DNA of 64,000 nt, from the NCBI GenBank assembly GCA_951230915.1, contig OX579640.1, positions 21,410,981-21,474,980 of the forward strand, written 5' to 3'. Positions 1 to 11,713 of the stretch are shown here, piece by piece. Under the pieces are notes generated by a model, which worked only from the letters and a program-made list of their open reading frames with translations, made no database searches and was not told the origin of the DNA. Position numbers and translations under genes: made by a program. Within the stretch, counting starts at the first letter, position 1; each line of letters starts with the position of its first letter. The stretch comes from Antitrichia curtipendula (taxonomy: Eukaryota > Streptophyta > Bryopsida > Hypnales > Leucodontaceae).

Positions 1-1544
1 TTTCAGTTCTACAGTGTATCTTTTTACTTCAAAAATTTATAACTAATTATTATTAACAAATAAAAATATCAATAATTCAAAACATAAACTTTCAAAGTAG
101 GAAAATCTATTCATATTTTATTTGTTTGTTTTTATTTAAAATTCAAAAAATATATAGGGGGTCCAAAGTTTTGTTCACACGTTGTTTCTAATGGACACTC
201 TAAGTGAACTCCCCGTGGATGAAATTATAGTTTATTAGAAACCACTTGTTCGCACATGGTTTGTTGTAGTAGAACTAAGTGCATCTCCCAAGCTCATGAG
301 TGACCTCTATTAGCAGAAAATCATGACCAAATCAACAAAAATTCAACACATTTTTGTTGTTTGGAACATTGTAACAATTGTTTTCATAGTTTTTAAAATA
401 TTTTTTAAGAGCTAACAAAATGACTACTTGATCTCTGTTGATAAAATAGTGCAACAATCAAATTTTTAAAAATCAATAATCTTTTGGGAATATTTTGGAA
501 TCATGTAGAATTCTTTAGGATCTTTGAAATCTTTTAAAATCTTTTGGAATTCCTTAGGATCTTTTGGAATTTTCTTCAAAGTTTGAATACATTGAATATA
601 AAGGTTGAATTCTAATCACATTAGAATTATATTTTGAATTTGATTAGTATTCTAATCAAATTCAGTAATTTTGACTTAAATTTGATTAGAATTCAACTTC
701 TACATTAACTTTGATTCAATTCAAATTTGATGAAAATTAAAATTATGAATAATTTATAATTCAAATTTTTATAAAATATATTTTTTAATTAATTCAAACT
801 TATAATTTGATTGAAATTCGTATTTATATTTTTGAATTATAATACAGGAAGTGTAGTGAGTTTTAGTATTTTCATGGTTGCTTTATTTTATAATATGACT
901 TTTGTAAAAGCATTTTGAAATATTCTCATTCGAATTTTGAATTTGATTAGAATTCTAGGTTTAAATCAAAATAGTTTAAAATAAAAAATAGTACAAGTTC
1001 TCAACTATAGAATATTTGATTTGAAGTTCCAAACTATTTTGATCTAATTTCTTCAACATTTGAATTCTAAGTTTTGAACTATTCAAGTTGTACAATTTGT
1101 ACTAGTCAAATTTGAATAGTTCATTTCTAAATTCAAATTTGAACTAACTTAAACTTAAACTCTAAGTTTTTAATTATTCAAACTCTAATTACTTTTAGAA
1201 CTATTCAAATTTTAAGTTTTGAACTATAGAAAAAATGTGATTTTCAGCCAAAGCACCCTCTAATATAATGCTTTCCAATAATTCATAACATATTAGATAA
1301 AACAAAAAGTAGACTTAAACATGAAACTTTTTTAACAATTTTTATGAATGCTAAATTTAGAGCATTAAAGCAAGAAGAAGAAATAAAAATAAAGCATACA
1401 ATTTACACTTATGGCTCAAATCTTGATGCTCCTTGGTGCTCCAACCATACGGTCTTAGATTCAAAATCCATTGGGGTCTTGCCCGCACGGTGTCATAGTA
1501 GTAGGGCTCTATATGTGATGCCATTGCCATTGTGGATATTTTGT
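1..1544. other. AT-rich intergenic DNA
   Basis: Very AT-rich stretch dominated by short degenerate runs of the AATTC / TTTGAATT type. I see no convincing gene. The short open frames here have no recognisable domain. The only structure is a decayed transposon end at about 315-560 (separate entry). Confidence 0.6.
315..560 (-). mobile_element. Decayed end of a CACTA-type element
   Basis: Reads like the reverse complement of the right end of the CACTA-type element at 57349-58996. Shared blocks include ATCATGACCAAATCAACA near 327, a 'caacaaaatgac' block, the 'tagtgcaa' block near 450, and then a run of GGAATxTTTT repeats that mirrors the GATTCCAAAA array at 58711-58820. The outer CACTA end is no longer recognisable, so this is an old fragment. 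Where its other end lies is unclear. Confidence 0.5.
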
Positions 1545-1745
1545 GTTTGATGAATGATAGAGAATCCTTCTATGTAGGAAAAAAGTGCAACTATTCATCT
1601 TCAAAATTTTGTTGTGAAAAGGGGAGGTCTTCTACAATAGTTTGACTTCTAATGAATGCTTTTGCATTTTTTTAAGCCAATGATTCCCATAGTATTCAAA
1701 AGGATGATTTCCCTAGTTACCATTCCATCCTTTGAGGATTGAACA
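1545..1745 (+). mobile_element. MITE family A, copy 1 (ends decayed)
   Basis: About 200 bp, alignable by eye with the copies at 38178-38406, 38684-38911 and 43275-43738. Shared blocks are GATGAATGATAGAGAATCC, 'gtgcaactattcatc', 'aaaattttgttgtgaaaagg', 'agtttgacttc', 'gcttttgca' and 'aagccaatgattc'. The terminal inverted repeat seen in the best copy (TTAACCCTTAAACGTC) is degraded here. No coding capacity. Confidence 0.6.
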
Positions 1746-2012
1746 ATAAGTTTCAGTGTAATTTTCACCTGGAAAACACAATCAAAACAACACACTCAAA
1801 CAACAATTTTTAGTGTTTTTGGTTACAATTTTTTCTAAAAGTGCTCTAAACTCTCTAGCATCACTATCTAGACAAAGTTGATATTTACCAAGAATTTCAT
1901 AGCCCACCTTCGTCATGCATAGGACACAATTGCATGTAGAATGAAAAAACAACCAAGCCTTTGTAATACCACTTTTCCCAATATTGCATCCTTTGTATTC
2001 TAACCTAGGGAA

Positions 2013-2297
2013 ACATTAGATGTTTTTTGGGGGGTCTGGAGGGCTGTTTCAGGCCTGTTCTCAGAGCTATTCCCCCAACAATAAAAGAATGGAAGTTTTC
2101 AGAATTTATTTATTTTGAAAAAAAAAAAAATCTTAAAATGAAAAAAAAAATGAACGAAATTATTATTTTTTTAAATTATTATTATTATTTATATGACGTG
2201 GCAATCCCTCTGCCACATTATGCAGCTGCTGTGATGCAGTTCTAGACGGTTGCAGAGTCTGGGAACTTGCAGCCCTCCACAGGGGCTGAAAAACATG
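2013..2297 (-). mobile_element. MITE family B, copy 1
   Basis: Non-coding element of about 285 bp. It starts ACATTAGATGTTTTTTGGGG, continues 'gtctggagggc', and ends 'gccctccacaggggctgaaaaacatgtaa', so the ends form an imperfect inverted repeat. The core holds A- and T-runs plus a 'tgacgtggca' block and a 'gcagctgctg' palindrome. The same element sits in the opposite orientation at 20643-20965, inside a transposase gene, which confirms it as mobile. It directly abuts a family C element at 2298. Confidence 0.7.
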
Positions 2298-2574
2298 TAA
2301 GGTAGGTACCCCCAAATATGCGACTGACCTTAAACTGCCATCTATACTATGTGTACATCTCCAAAATCAGTTCTGTACCTATGTGGAAGAAATGCTTTTA
2401 GAACCAAACTTTGTTCCTTAATAACTTTTGCATACAGTATCCAAATGCCATGTTCTCTGGTGCGTTGGAACCTCCTTTTACTTGCCTATAGGAACATATA
2501 AAATTTTGACCAGTCTAATAATAGTAACTAGGCTCAGTAGCAAAAAGTGGCGTTTTTGGGTGTACCTACCTTAA
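2298..2574 (+). mobile_element. MITE family C, copy 1
   Basis: 277 bp bounded by the inverted repeat TAAGGTAGGTACCCCCAAA and its partner TTTTTGGGTGTACCTACCTTA. Related copies lie at 17017-17352 and 26600-26915. Shared internal blocks include 'acttttgcatacagtatccaaatg', 'ggtgcgttggaacctccttt' and 'ctaataatagtaacta'. No open reading frame of note. Confidence 0.75.
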
Positions 2575-2639
2575 TGCAATGTACCAAGTGTAAGATTTTC
2601 TATCATGCTCTAATCAATACACTTTGTACCCTCACTATG

Positions 2640-5600
2640 TTCATGCTCTAATGTCTTAAGAAGTTGTATAATAAGGAATTCAACAACAATAAAAGGATTT
2701 AAGACCAACTTCTTAAGTCCTACAAATCCACAAGTACTTTTCTAAAGACATTTTTCTATGCAAAGATCTCAATTGTCACAATGTTTCAGAACTCAATATA
2801 ATTATAACCTCCCATTCCAATGTGCTCATCATACCTAGACTATTTTCTTGTTAGGTGGAAGTTAAAGGCAAAGACTAGGTCTCCTCTTTTGAATATAATG
2901 AGCTTGAAATCATCCAAATAGAAATTCAAAGGGGCCAAAGAATTATAGAAGCAATCAATTCAATACATTACACAAATATCAGATGTAATTCAATTCCTAA
3001 ACTAAGAAAAGAAAAATCCACTTTGAAAAATTTTAGCCAATAATATAAACGTCAACAACATTTTTTTTCTTCCTATTGGTTTCTTCATTCTATTGGTATA
3101 TTTTTCTTTTTCAATTGAAGCTTCCGAAATCATTCATTTCAACTCCTATATATATGAAAATGGACACTTTTGACCTTAAGACACCTTGGGATTAATAATG
3201 ACATAAACAAAAAAAACACTAAAAGGAGATTATTGCTTAGACATAGCAAAATAAATTCATATTTCAAATTTTTATATATAAGGTACAAAACTCTTGTGTT
3301 GGGTTCTTTTTCCCACGAGTTGAAAAGTCACCCTTATAAAAAAAGTGACTTGTAAGAAATAAAATCAACTCTTACATCCTATACCAGACAAAGACATTTC
3401 TAAATGGTATACAAGTATTAGTCTAAGCTCATAATTGGGACCTTATTACTTTAGACTTGAACCACTTAGAACACACTCATACTTTATCCAAATAGATTAC
3501 ATTTTTTGGTGCATTGAAATCTTCTCAAAATGAGACAAGACCTACCAAAAAATGAGATCACAATCCATTACTTGCAAGAGATGATAATCAATACTTGTTC
3601 TATCGCAATCAAAGATCCTTCCACCTCAACCAAGGATTCTTTTTTTTCATTTTTTATGAAGCAACAAAGTGCCAATATAAAATGTTGTAGTGATGCTTCA
3701 AATTTTGACATTCATTCACATATGAGATAGAAAATATCACATTGGCACATATCACATGTGCATAATTATGTTTTTCATCCACAATCTGTCGATTTAATGC
3801 AAGATTTTTTTTTATTTGAAGTTTTCCAGCGACCGGTGCATTAATGTCCTCTCAGAAATCGGAAAAAGACCTCAATGACTGTCAATACCTGATCTTGGCT
3901 CTCGGCGTAACCAACACAGGCCTCAGTGTACCTACGATTCACCAGCCAGTATACACAATATCGCCCATAGACCATTCTTCATCCTTCCGGTCTTTCGGGC
4001 ACTGAATCCACTTGAGCTACTCTCCGAGAGACTGCAGCACTGGCTCGCTTTTAAAACTCCAGCCTACCTGAACGTCCTCAAAATCACTGTCTATGGAGCT
4101 TTTTTCAATGCAAAGCTTCCTCCCCTTTGGTCCCGAGACAACAAAACAGGAGTTTCGATCATAAAAAGATGTGCAACAATCCGGTGTAGCAATGCTCAAG
4201 GCAATAGCTTTGTAACTAACCACGAAGTGACCAAATGACCAACAGTGGTTGCTTCCATGTCTTCAGGAGATGAAATAAATCGCTTACAAAGCGTCAAGGA
4301 AAGCAACAAATTGTACAGCAGAAAGATGAAATCATGTCGGACAAATACAGTTTAGAACTTGCAATAATCGACTACCAGTAGTACCTTCAATTCCAGAGAG
4401 GGCTTTCGAATTTCAGTTGAGGCACTTCGGGGTAATTAAGACAAAGATTACACATTGGGAAAAGAAATGGACAGTCGCCTGGGGTGGGTGTAATGAAAGC
4501 GATATCCAGATTCGCAGTCAAGAATCATGAACAGTAAGGAAAAACTCACGCTGCTGCGGGAGCCCACTCCTGATACACGATGCAATCTTCTTCTCGGGTA
4601 AACCCATACTTCTCATAACCTACACAACAACAAAGTCCCTGTCAGCACCTCGGTACTGGACACCCACTTTCCAACATAAAGCCTAATAAAAAACCCTTCT
4701 ATACAAACGTGTCTGAATTTGAGGTGAGCTTCACATAAGTTGAACCGATAAACTGATAAGTTGAACTTCGTGGAAACATCATGTAGAATAACATCCAATA
4801 AGGGAATAATGTTGACCCATAGAATTTCAGAGACTCAATAGGATACCCCAATTTAGGATTAATCCAAAGGACTCAAGGGTTCATGATTAATTGAATTGAT
4901 AATATTGAGAAAAACATAATTCAGATGGAACCAAAGTTTAGAGTCACCAGAATCAGCAAGAACATTGCATGGGTCAGAGAAGAAAAAAACTTCAATTATT
5001 GCACAAAGAAAGCCACATATGACCTACTCGAAACTTCTTTAAAATACAAGAGGCCAAATTTAGGCTTCAAGGTCCACTAAAGGTTGATTAAAAGCCTCAG
5101 GCCCATCTCTGAGATGCAATCCTCATTGCAGATTACTAGAGTTACAACAAGCTAGGTGACGACGTCATCATTAGATAGATACGCAACGAACTTCGGCATT
5201 GAAATCCCTAAAGCTCAAAACACAGTTTTTCCGAGATGCAGAATTCAGTAAGTCTAACTTTGGGGATGACGCTCTTAATGCTGTTGTGCACAGCGACACA
5301 AAACTTTAAACCCCAATTACATTGCATTCTGGAAGGCATTAACTTTCATACCCAATCAACTGAAATGATACATTGTTTCTAAATACTTGCATTCTAACAA
5401 TGATTGACAGCGCACAGGCTTGCAATGTAATGTACGGGATCAAAGGCCCTAAAGTCCTTCCGAGACCCTACATTCCTGCTTCACCAGGGGCCTATATTCC
5501 ATGGTATTCAAGAATGGAATGTGCGAGAAAGTCAGGCTCACCTTTGGCGAAGTCGGCCAAGCTTCCCTCCACCTTCTCAATGTCGGACTTCCGTTTCACG

Positions 5601-6208
5601 AACTCTTGCATTCGGTAACGGAGATGGTTCTGGTGAGCGGCGAGCATCGGGTCCACCTCCACCACCCCCAACTTCTCCTCCGCCACTTGGCTCGTGTCCT
5701 TCCATCCGGCTGGCTTGTCTGACTTATCCGTCTTCAAACTTGTGGCCTTCACTGGGGAAGAAGGAGAGCTGGCCTTGAAGCTCAAGCTTCGCGTTTGCTG
5801 CAAATTGTGGAAAACATACATGAACAAAAGCAGACAGGACTCCAAAGTTACGGCTCAAAACTCACTTTCTCTGATGGCACATTCTGTACTTGCTTATTCC
5901 GAATATCTCCTGCGAATCTCTCATGTTGCGTACACATCTGATTGGGAAATCTTTCACAAGTTGGATCTCCACACTCGATCCTCTCTAATTGAACACTCTG
6001 CAATTCTATATTCCCCATAATCTCTCATGTCGCGTACACCTCTGATTGGGAGAAACTTTCACAAGTTGGGAACAGGTGACAAGATCCTATTTGTCTCTTT
6101 AAGGCAGTGCGATTAAAGAGGGGCTAATTGTACATGCCCCAAAACGAGTTACACGTGAACAGCTAGGAAAACAAAGTCGGTTTGATTGGTCAAGATTTGA
6201 AAAGCGGG
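2640..6208 (-). pseudogene. Truncated inverted copy of the branching-enzyme gene
   Basis: Reverse-complement counterpart of 28230-35770. Recognisable pieces, in gene order: the 5' segment and second exon (5797-5542; its open frame translates identically to the functional exon), intron 2, the third exon (4619-4550, apparently identical), most of intron 3, then a junction near 4012 directly into the 3' quarter of exon 6 (to 3889). Exons 4, 5 and most of 6 are missing. Further on are intron pieces, a repeat insertion (3650-3828), loss of exons 7-10, and a decayed exon 11 (about 2901-2834) with an in-frame stop. In exon 6 an extra base pair or two shifts the frame, and the conserved His of the ESHDQ motif reads Gln (codon at 3897-3895). 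It cannot encode an active enzyme. Its 5' half is much closer to the functional gene than its 3' half. Confidence 0.9.
3650..3828 (-). repeat. Repeat G inserted in the pseudogene
   Basis: This ~180-bp stretch interrupts the match between the branching-enzyme pseudogene and intron 6 of the functional gene. Read on the minus strand it aligns by eye with 10515-10720 on the plus strand: both begin with 'aaaacttcaaat' and a run of A, continue 'cagattgtggatgaaaa', then 'aattatg', 'aatgtgatattttctatc' and 'tatgtggatgaatg'. Two copies plus clean interruption of an alignable intron indicate an insertion. Ends and class are not clear. Confidence 0.6.
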
Positions 6209-7573
6209 AGTTACAGGTTAAGACCTTCTGGATCTTTGATAAAGATGGGATGGGTGAGTTAATGATGGGCCCGAAGTTTGCCGACGGTGGTCAAGCCGAC
6301 CGTTAGAATGCAGAGATTCAGTGGAATGGGAGCCGACGGTTACGATGCAGAAATTTTATGGAATGGGCCGAGGAGGAATGAGGATGACTTGTGACTTGGA
6401 ACGAAGTGGGCGTTGAAGGTGTTCAAGAAGGGCACTTCCTTGCGACAACTGCAGCTACAATGGCCGCATGGATTGCTGCAGGATTAAGTGGGAAAAAGTG
6501 AATGGGAAAGATGTGGTAATCATTCCAAAGCCAGGTATCACAGTGATGTATACCTCAGAATATTGTTGGAAGATGGCCGGTTTGCATTCTTGATGGATGA
6601 GGAACATGAAGATTTGCACCTCAGATTGATCGTCTCATGTTGACAACAAGGAAGAATCATTGTCCATTTTCGAAAATTGAATATGTGGACAGACTTATGT
6701 ATGGAGGGGGCTTTGACGATCGCTTGCTTGCCAGTCAGATTGCCAGTCAGATTGCTGTGTCAGTCGCTCCTCTTTCCCTCTTCGGTGACCTGACTCCAAC
6801 TTGGCGAAGTGGTTGGCGAAGGTGCCCACTGCTTCCTATTTTCTACTTCAGCAGTTCTCCGAGCTACATGAGCATGCACAATCAAAGGAACAGCTGCAGG
6901 TTTTCCAACATACTTTCAACTTTCTTTCAACTTGGTTCAAGCACATTATCAAAGCAAATTGATTGCCATTGTGAACATGTTCAAGCTGAACCATGCGCGT
7001 TAAAATCCGTCTCTACCCTTAGACACTTCATAGCAGAAAACTGAGCAATCTGTATATATTCACTACCAGATTATGCATTCTATGTACATCATAAAAATCC
7101 AAAAGTTACTCAACTTCATATAAAAAAAGCCAACAACAAAAAAAAAAAATCCTGAAATCGGATCTAATTTCCTTGAACAAAATCCAGCTATCCCATGTCG
7201 TTCTATGGACAGCAGACTGCTAAATCAACCATGATGTGAAATGATAAAACAGAAGCTTCCATTCAAGATGGTGCATTAATAAGCATAATTCGCAATTCAG
7301 AAACTCAGCACAGTAAAGACATTCCAGCTTCAAAGAGTCACCGGATTTGACATTTGATACGCTTACACCGGATAGGGGAAGCTCTCCATCAAGATACAGT
7401 CTAAAATCTGCAATGAACCCTTAGAAAGATGGTCATATGATCACCATAGGCCAGCTGGCGCTGAGAAATACATCATGTTACAATTAAGACGTCAATGAAC
7501 TAAGCCACAAGATGGGACATCGAAATCCACTGGTTGGAGAAAAGCGAAAGATGGTCTCCGGCATCATTCAGGT
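6209..7573. other. Intergenic spacer
   Basis: Less AT-rich than the flanks, at least to about 7000. It includes an open frame at 6637-7044 (135 codons, no recognisable domain) that I do not accept as a gene. There is a small tandem repeat of GCCAGTCAGATT near 6730. It probably holds the 3' flank of the minus-strand SF3B5 gene. Confidence 0.5.
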
Positions 7574-8920
7574 TCAATCTTCCTGATCCCTGTCTGGCGG
7601 CTTTCCACAAGGCAAGAGCATCCTCTGAACACACAACAATGGGGTAAGAATCCTACATTTTAAGCACAGCCTAATGAAATTGCAGGTCATGTAACGACAC
7701 ACGTTGTCCAGAGTCACAAGCTTAAATGTAACATTGCTAACCTGCATAAAATTGTAGCGCACACGTCCGATGGACTCATTCTCTGCGACTGCAAAGAAGG
7801 ACAATAGAGGAGCATGCCCAATATAAGAGGCATAACTATCCCTCTGGATGTTCACTGCCCACTCACTGTCACAAGCAAACAAATCATGGTTATCAGTAAC
7901 ATAATGCAAAATCGTAACATTTGATTCAAAGTCAAATACGGAAAACAGGATTCACTCCTCCTCGGCATTCTTGGGACCACAATTCCAGTGTCAGTTTTGA
8001 CATTCTCAACTCGCTAATTTCTCGCACTGTAGCTCGAATATTCTCATTCGATCGGGGTGGATTAGACAATGACGTGCGCAGCGGACTTCGATCTCCGCAT
8101 AACCTCATTGACAACTCGCCTACTCACGATTGTGTTTCCAAAGTCAGAGCATTATATATACTACCAGCAATGCTCCAAACACATTGAGCGAAGACATTGA
8201 AGACCACTTGTTTCAACCCCTAGACACATCCAATCCCAAACCCTAAAGTCACTCATCCTCGCAGAATCCAGAAACGCCGCAGTTACCGATAACGAAATCG
8301 TCTCGTTTCGTTTCGTTACCGAATCCATCGCGGTTTTTTTTACCTTCAACTGCTTTTGCTTAGATGATGTTTTTAAGATTTTTCATTACAAGCTGTAAGT
8401 ACACACACGAAGATTGAAAAACGCTCAAATTATTCCTGAATTAGAATCGGAAAACGGAATAAGACAGATACAGGCTGTCTTCTTTCAAGCTCAACACAGA
8501 AGAAAAGCTAAATCGCGTAAAGTTCCATTATAAACTAATCTTCAACCACCTCTTAAGTTAAGAAATAGCAACCGCGTTCTGAAATTTGAAAGCTCATGTG
8601 CAACTACCAGCTCGCCAGTTCTACCGTCATTTTCCTCTCTTCCGATACTGCAATTAGAAATTAGAAATCATCATCGGAAGAGAGTCAAAAAAATGAGTCT
8701 GAACTTACAAGCGATTAACATCAGCGTGGCCGGTGCCGACATACTTGGCCTGTAAGTGCTCAAGTTGACTGTTGATGTTGAACCTATCACTGGCCTGCCA
8801 TACATCAAAAAATAAAATTAAAACGACAGAACATCGATTCCGTTCTTGTGCTTCAGAGGAATAAAAACAAGAATTGAAAGCCAAAGAACAGAGAAGGCGG
8901 AGTAAGGAATAAACCTGCAT
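7574..8920 (-). CDS. SF3B5: Splicing factor 3B subunit 5 (SF3b10)
   Basis: Small subunit of the SF3b complex of the U2 snRNP, which helps recognise the intron branch site in the nucleus. Four exons on the minus strand: 8920-8915 (only ATG CAG), 8794-8709, 7865-7742 and 7624-7574, all with GT donors and AG acceptors. They sum to 267 nt, 88 residues plus TGA. The protein starts MQASDRFNINSQLEHLQAKY, then YVGTGHADVNRFEWAVNIQ, continues RDSYASYIGH and AENESIGRVRYNFMQ, and ends MLLPCGKPPDRDQED. This matches the strongly conserved eukaryotic family along its whole length, including its usual size of about 86 residues. A few positions differ from the common plant form (HAPLLSFF where HYPMLAYF is usual; GRVR for GRER). 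No frame lesion is seen, so the gene looks functional. The ATG is fixed by the family start (MQASDRF) and by the tiny first exon. Confidence 0.93.
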
Positions 8921-9178
8921 GGTGACTAACTGGCGACTCGCAGCCAAAAGGCAGTGATGAATACGTGAAGGAGTTTCAGAAACACAGAGAGCTCCCGAAT
9001 ACAACAACAAACTCCGATGGGCCAGAAGAAGCGAGACGGAAGGGAGACTTCAACCCTAATTTCGCCACTGCTCTGTTCAGACTTCAGACCAGAGAACTCT
9101 TGGATGAGAATTGAATGTTTGGGATGAAAAGAACACCGATACCTCATCACGAAAATGAGCCTACTTTTTTCAATATCC
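8921..9178 (-). promoter_or_regulatory. Presumed SF3B5 5' region
   Basis: Sequence directly upstream of the SF3B5 ATG on the minus strand, less AT-rich than its surroundings, ending where the repeat block at 9179 begins. It should hold the 5' UTR and core promoter by position. I see no clear TATA box or named element, so this call rests on location only. Confidence 0.35.
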
Positions 9179-9560
9179 TTGCAGTACTGCATCTGTACGA
9201 GTGGAGAGGCTTAACAGTAGAGTACCTAATTAATACTCTTGCAGTATTGCAATTTAGCAATATTTAGTGTATACAAATGTTGTACTGCACTTAATTAAAA
9301 AACTTAAGCGTAGTACTACATGTAGTACTGCAAAAGTATTAAGAAAGGAGTGTTTGTTGACATTTTGCAATTGAAAAATATTTAAATAGTAAGTATTATA
9401 TTTTTAAGAAACAAAGTATTAATACAATATGAACGTAATATTAGAATTAAAAAAAGAAATTATTATTGTCTTTGTATAAGCGCAATATTACATGCAGTAC
9501 TGCAAGAATATTAGCTAGTATAGCCCCTTCTGCAATACTGCATCTGTACGAGTGGAGTCA
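9179..9560. repeat. Block with repeated TGCAGTACTGCA-like palindromes
   Basis: A ~28-bp direct repeat (core TACTGCATCTGTACGAGTGG) occurs near 9182 and again near 9535, flanking about 330 bp of AT-rich DNA. Inside are several variants of a palindrome around AGTACT: GCAGTATTGC, GTAGTACTACATGTAGTACT, and GCAGTACTGC again. The flanking direct repeats could be a long target duplication or the remains of a tandem duplication. No coding potential. Confidence 0.55.
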
Positions 9561-11454
9561 GGGAGCACTTTCCTAATGCTCTTTAATATCATCTCTTCTG
9601 TAATATCACACCCTCAATACTCGTACCAAACCGCCTACGGAATTCTTGTAACTTAACCCCTACAGGATGCAGGCATTGCTCATATAGTGTAATACTATTG
9701 CTAAAGTTTTAAGTACCAAGGTCATTTGCATATAAGAAAAATTATTTTTTCAACAATTTTTTTTTTGTGAGACTATCAAGGAGTGCACCTTTGCTTTGTG
9801 ATTTTCATAGAGTTTTTTTGCAATAGGATTGTGTAAGAAATAAAGTCTTGTATACTAAGATTGTTGAAAAAGTGCAAGCCATTATAAGCCATTCCTGGTC
9901 TTAATATCCTAAAAAGATTATTAGATCAAAGTTCAAAACTCACTACAATAGGGGGGTCAAATTTAGATTTATGTTCTGATTTGAAAACTCAATTTTTGAA
10001 AGTTGATATTTTGGAACAAGATTCATTCAAGAGCTCAAAATTGTGCAAGATTGAATTTGCATAGACATTTGAGCACAAGGAATTAGATGAATGTAGAAGG
10101 TTTGGGATCATATTTCTAGTTCAAAAGTATATTTTAATCTCTAAGTATCCATGATGATTGAAAAAGTAAAAATGCAAGAAATAATCAAATCTTCTGAAAT
10201 GAATAATCTAGTTTCAATAGAGAATTTCAAAGATTGTCCATTGGATCAAATTTATTCCCTAACATTGATAGTTATTTATGACTTTAAAAACTGAAAAATA
10301 AAAAATCTACAAAATATGTTTTAGATAATTTTCATACAAAAACCTTCTACTTTACATTATTTTTATATAATAGTTTACAATTTAGATTCTCAAACAAGTC
10401 TTTTTTGAATCTGGATGAATTTATGAATATTCATTGATGTTATACTCATCGTAAAGGGATCATAGTAATGCAAGATGGATAAGTCTTTTACAGATTAGAT
10501 TCAATTTTTGATGCGGAAAATTGCTTAGAAAACTTCAAATTAAAAAAAAATCTTGGATGAAATCACCAGATTGTGGATGAAAACAAAATTATGGATATTG
10601 TGATAATTATGTTACAAATGTGATATTTTCTATCCAATATGTGGATGAATGTTGAAATTTGGAGCACTGTTATAACATTTAATATCACCACTTTGGCACT
10701 TCATTAAAAATGAAAAAACAAACAAACTGCTCCATAACTCAATTTGGGTTTAAGATGGATGAGAAGTTGATGTCACAAATGGATGTTCTTTCTTCGCCCT
10801 TTTCGCTTTTTGGATAACACACTTCGTCTCTCTCCTTCAGACCCCGAAGACTAGAGAGTTCTGGAAAAATGTCAGTAGACTTTGCCTGCCTTCCGATTGT
10901 TGACTGCATTGCAAAGCAGAAACAGAAGCGAACGGACATGGAGCTGCAGACTTCGATTTCTTCCGTTCTCTGCGGACGCAACGACTTCGCCACACATTTC
11001 CCAAGGTCGCATCGAATTTCGCCATGTCAATCTTTAATTTTAAGGCATGAATGTTGTTGTTCATGAACAAGATACCTCTGAATTCTCGCTCGGTAGGAAA
11101 TATCAATGGGTTTGAACGAAAGAAGGGATGCTGAAAAGCTGCGTTCACAAAAACTCTGGGGATTTGTGCTGCTCAGGGGACATCACCGTCTGAAATGTAT
11201 AATAACTAATGTCCATTTTCTTTGTAGAACATATACTGGATGTTCCCTGAGTAGCGCTCTTCCCGTGAATCTGTTTGCATTAAGCAAGCGGATCATTGTT
11301 ATTAAATGCAGGATGTTAGACACAATTTGATGTGCTCTGGTCCGAATTACTTATTGGAAATGGATGGTGTGACATTATTGACAATGTGCTACGAAGTGAA
11401 TACTTCAAAGACGAGAGTCTTCAAGGGTGCTGAAATATGTGCGCATGTACTTAA
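9561..11454. other. Intergenic spacer upstream of FKBP gene
   Basis: AT-rich to about 10730. From about 10750 to 11150 the base composition rises and small open frames appear on both strands, but none shows a domain, consistent splice signals or family resemblance. It may be upstream regulatory or untranslated sequence of the FKBP gene. One dispersed repeat is listed separately (10515-10720). Confidence 0.45.
10515..10720 (+). repeat. Repeat G, second copy
   Basis: Aligns by eye with the minus strand of 3828-3650, which interrupts the branching-enzyme pseudogene. Shared blocks include AAAACTTCAAAT plus an A-run, CAGATTGTGGATGAAAA, 'aatgtgatattttctatc' and 'atgtggatgaatg', ending before 'aaaaatgaaaaaac'. 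Non-coding; family unknown. Confidence 0.6.
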
Positions 11455-11690
11455 TCCCTAAAGGAGCAAGAATCTGAAATTGGGCCTCATGTTTTTTTCA
11501 ACAGTTTTTAGTAGGTCATGGAGGAACTTTCTTTTTATCTTATTTTGGTTCCTTCTTTTATTATCACGTGCAATCTTCGTCACTGATTCTGGCGATATAA
11601 AATTCAGCCTCTTTTTAGTTATACTTCGAACAATATGATCAATCGAAATGCTGATTTTAGAACCATGAATCCTTGGTACTCACAAGTGTT
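11455..11690 (+). repeat. Dispersed repeat D, copy near FKBP
   Basis: One of at least six related ~200-250-bp stretches in this window. Shared landmarks in order: 'aattgggcctc', 'gtaggtca', a T-rich stretch, 'gcaatcttcgtcactgattctgg', 'gatataaa', 'acaatatgatcaatc' and 'aaccatgaatccttggt'. Other copies: 29380-29625, 33985-34175, 34400-34560, and on the minus strand 61455-61215 and 62580-62345. Most copies lie in introns. No open frame; could be a SINE- or MITE-like element. Confidence 0.6.
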
Positions 11691-11713
11691 GTCTCCCTTG
11701 CAGGAAATGGGAA

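Noticed and set aside
5501..6020. Several overlapping plus-strand open frames opposite the pseudogene
   Set aside because: They are antisense shadows of the branching-enzyme exon; identical shadows occur at 28421-28949 on the minus strand.
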